DNA of 13,278 nucleotides from JAPUIN01 sp041580375 (GTDB taxonomy: Bacteria > Acidobacteriota > Polarisedimenticolia > Gp22-AA2): contig JBFGDZ010000097.1 of NCBI GenBank assembly GCA_041580375.1, positions 1-13,278 of the forward strand, read 5' to 3'. The notes under the pieces were generated by a model. The model ran no database searches, was not told where the DNA came from, and saw nothing but the letters and a program-made list of their open reading frames with translations. Positions 12,957 through 13,278 of the stretch are shown piece by piece. Every line of letters begins with the position of its first letter. The first letter of the stretch is position 1. A program made the translations under genes and the position numbers.

Positions 12957-13278
12957 TCAGGAGGGATCCGGTCCCGCCGCGCCGTATTTCTCGCGCAGCC
13001 GCTTCTTGTCGATCTTCCCGACGCTCGTCTTCTCGATCGCCTCCACGATGAGGACGCGGTCCGGGACGACCCATCTGGAGATGAGCCCCTGATCGACGAG
13101 GCGCTGCACGTGGCGGCGGATCGACTCGCCGCTGAGCCGGCCGGCGTGATCCGGGGCCGGGACGACGAGCACCAGGGGCCGCTCCCCCCACGTCTCGTCG
13201 GGAACGCCGATGGCGGCGACTTCGGCGACGCCCTCGTGTTGCGACACGATGTCCTCCAGGTCCAGCGATGAGATCCAC
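12957..13278 (-). CDS. Acyl-CoA synthetase (ANL superfamily), C-terminal domain only
   Basis: The frame enters from the right edge and gives the last 106 residues of an AMP-forming acyl-CoA ligase. It starts at WISSLDLEDIVSQHEGVAEV (the hinge/A8 region, where GEW and SSLDLED-like sequence is usual) and continues with VAAIGVPDETWGERP. It ends with the A10 motif TSVGKIDKKRLREKYG, whose Lys contacts the adenylate. The stop is at 12957, only 19 bases from the end of the convergent Ccr-like gene. The chain-length preference cannot be judged from this fragment; the style resembles fatty-acyl or short/medium-chain ligases. The internal GTG at 13247 is not the real start. Confidence 0.9.
   Translation of the reverse strand, partial: WISSLDLEDIVSQHEGVAEVAAIGVPDETWGERPLVLVVPAPDHAGRLSGESIRRHVQRLVDQGLISRWVVPDRVLIVEAIEKTSVGKIDKKRLREKYGAAGPDPS

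Noticed and set aside
1..13278. CRISPR array, insertion sequence, tRNA or toxin-antitoxin pair
   Set aside because: No regularly spaced repeats, transposase motifs, tRNA cloverleaf or small paired toxin-like genes were seen on either strand.

Overview
The window is uniformly GC-rich DNA, densely packed with genes and with long antisense shadow frames. I see no tRNA, rRNA, CRISPR, insertion sequence or phage gene. It looks like chromosomal sequence from a GC-rich environmental bacterium. The mix of an ECF sigma factor, a zinc-finger anti-sigma factor and a DUF4097-like protein, together with a DUF1111 dihaem lipoprotein, PilZ, SYLF and DUF1326/DUF2182 genes, would fit Acidobacteriota or a similar uncultured lineage. 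That placement is inference, not proof.

Left part (1-4716, all minus strand): reading in the direction of transcription there is a dihaem c-type cytochrome lipoprotein (DUF1111 family), a small PilZ protein 16 bases later, a membrane-anchored SGNH/GDSL hydrolase without any recognisable start codon, an ECF sigma factor, its putative zinc-finger anti-sigma factor, and the N-terminal part of a DUF4097-like envelope protein that runs off the left edge. The last three form one compact cell-envelope signalling unit.

Middle (4717-10137): a secreted SYLF-domain protein has its own good sigma-70 promoter. It converges on a zinc-independent MDR quinone-oxidoreductase-like enzyme, which is divergent from an SDR dehydrogenase of HSDL2-like type. 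Next come a secreted serine beta-lactamase-like hydrolase (class C/family VIII esterase type) with a visible promoter, and 36 bases after it a GcvT-family methyltransferase that resembles DMSP demethylase DmdA more than the glycine-cleavage T protein.

Right part (10151-13278): a DUF2182 membrane protein and a DUF1326 protein, both rich in paired cysteines, form a minus-strand unit. It is divergent from a crotonyl-CoA carboxylase/reductase-like gene. The two units share a 90-base intergenic region that holds a TTGACA box and a strikingly AT-rich 17-base inverted repeat. The window ends inside an acyl-CoA synthetase (C-terminal domain only), convergent with the reductase.

No single unmistakably new multi-gene system is present. 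The best leads are the altered CO2-pocket residue in the crotonyl-CoA carboxylase/reductase-like enzyme, the DmdA-like enzyme of unknown substrate, the DUF2182-DUF1326 cysteine-rich pair with its shared operator-like promoter, the start-less hydrolase gene, and an 11-base element shared by two promoter-like sites, one of which would give a near-leaderless mRNA.
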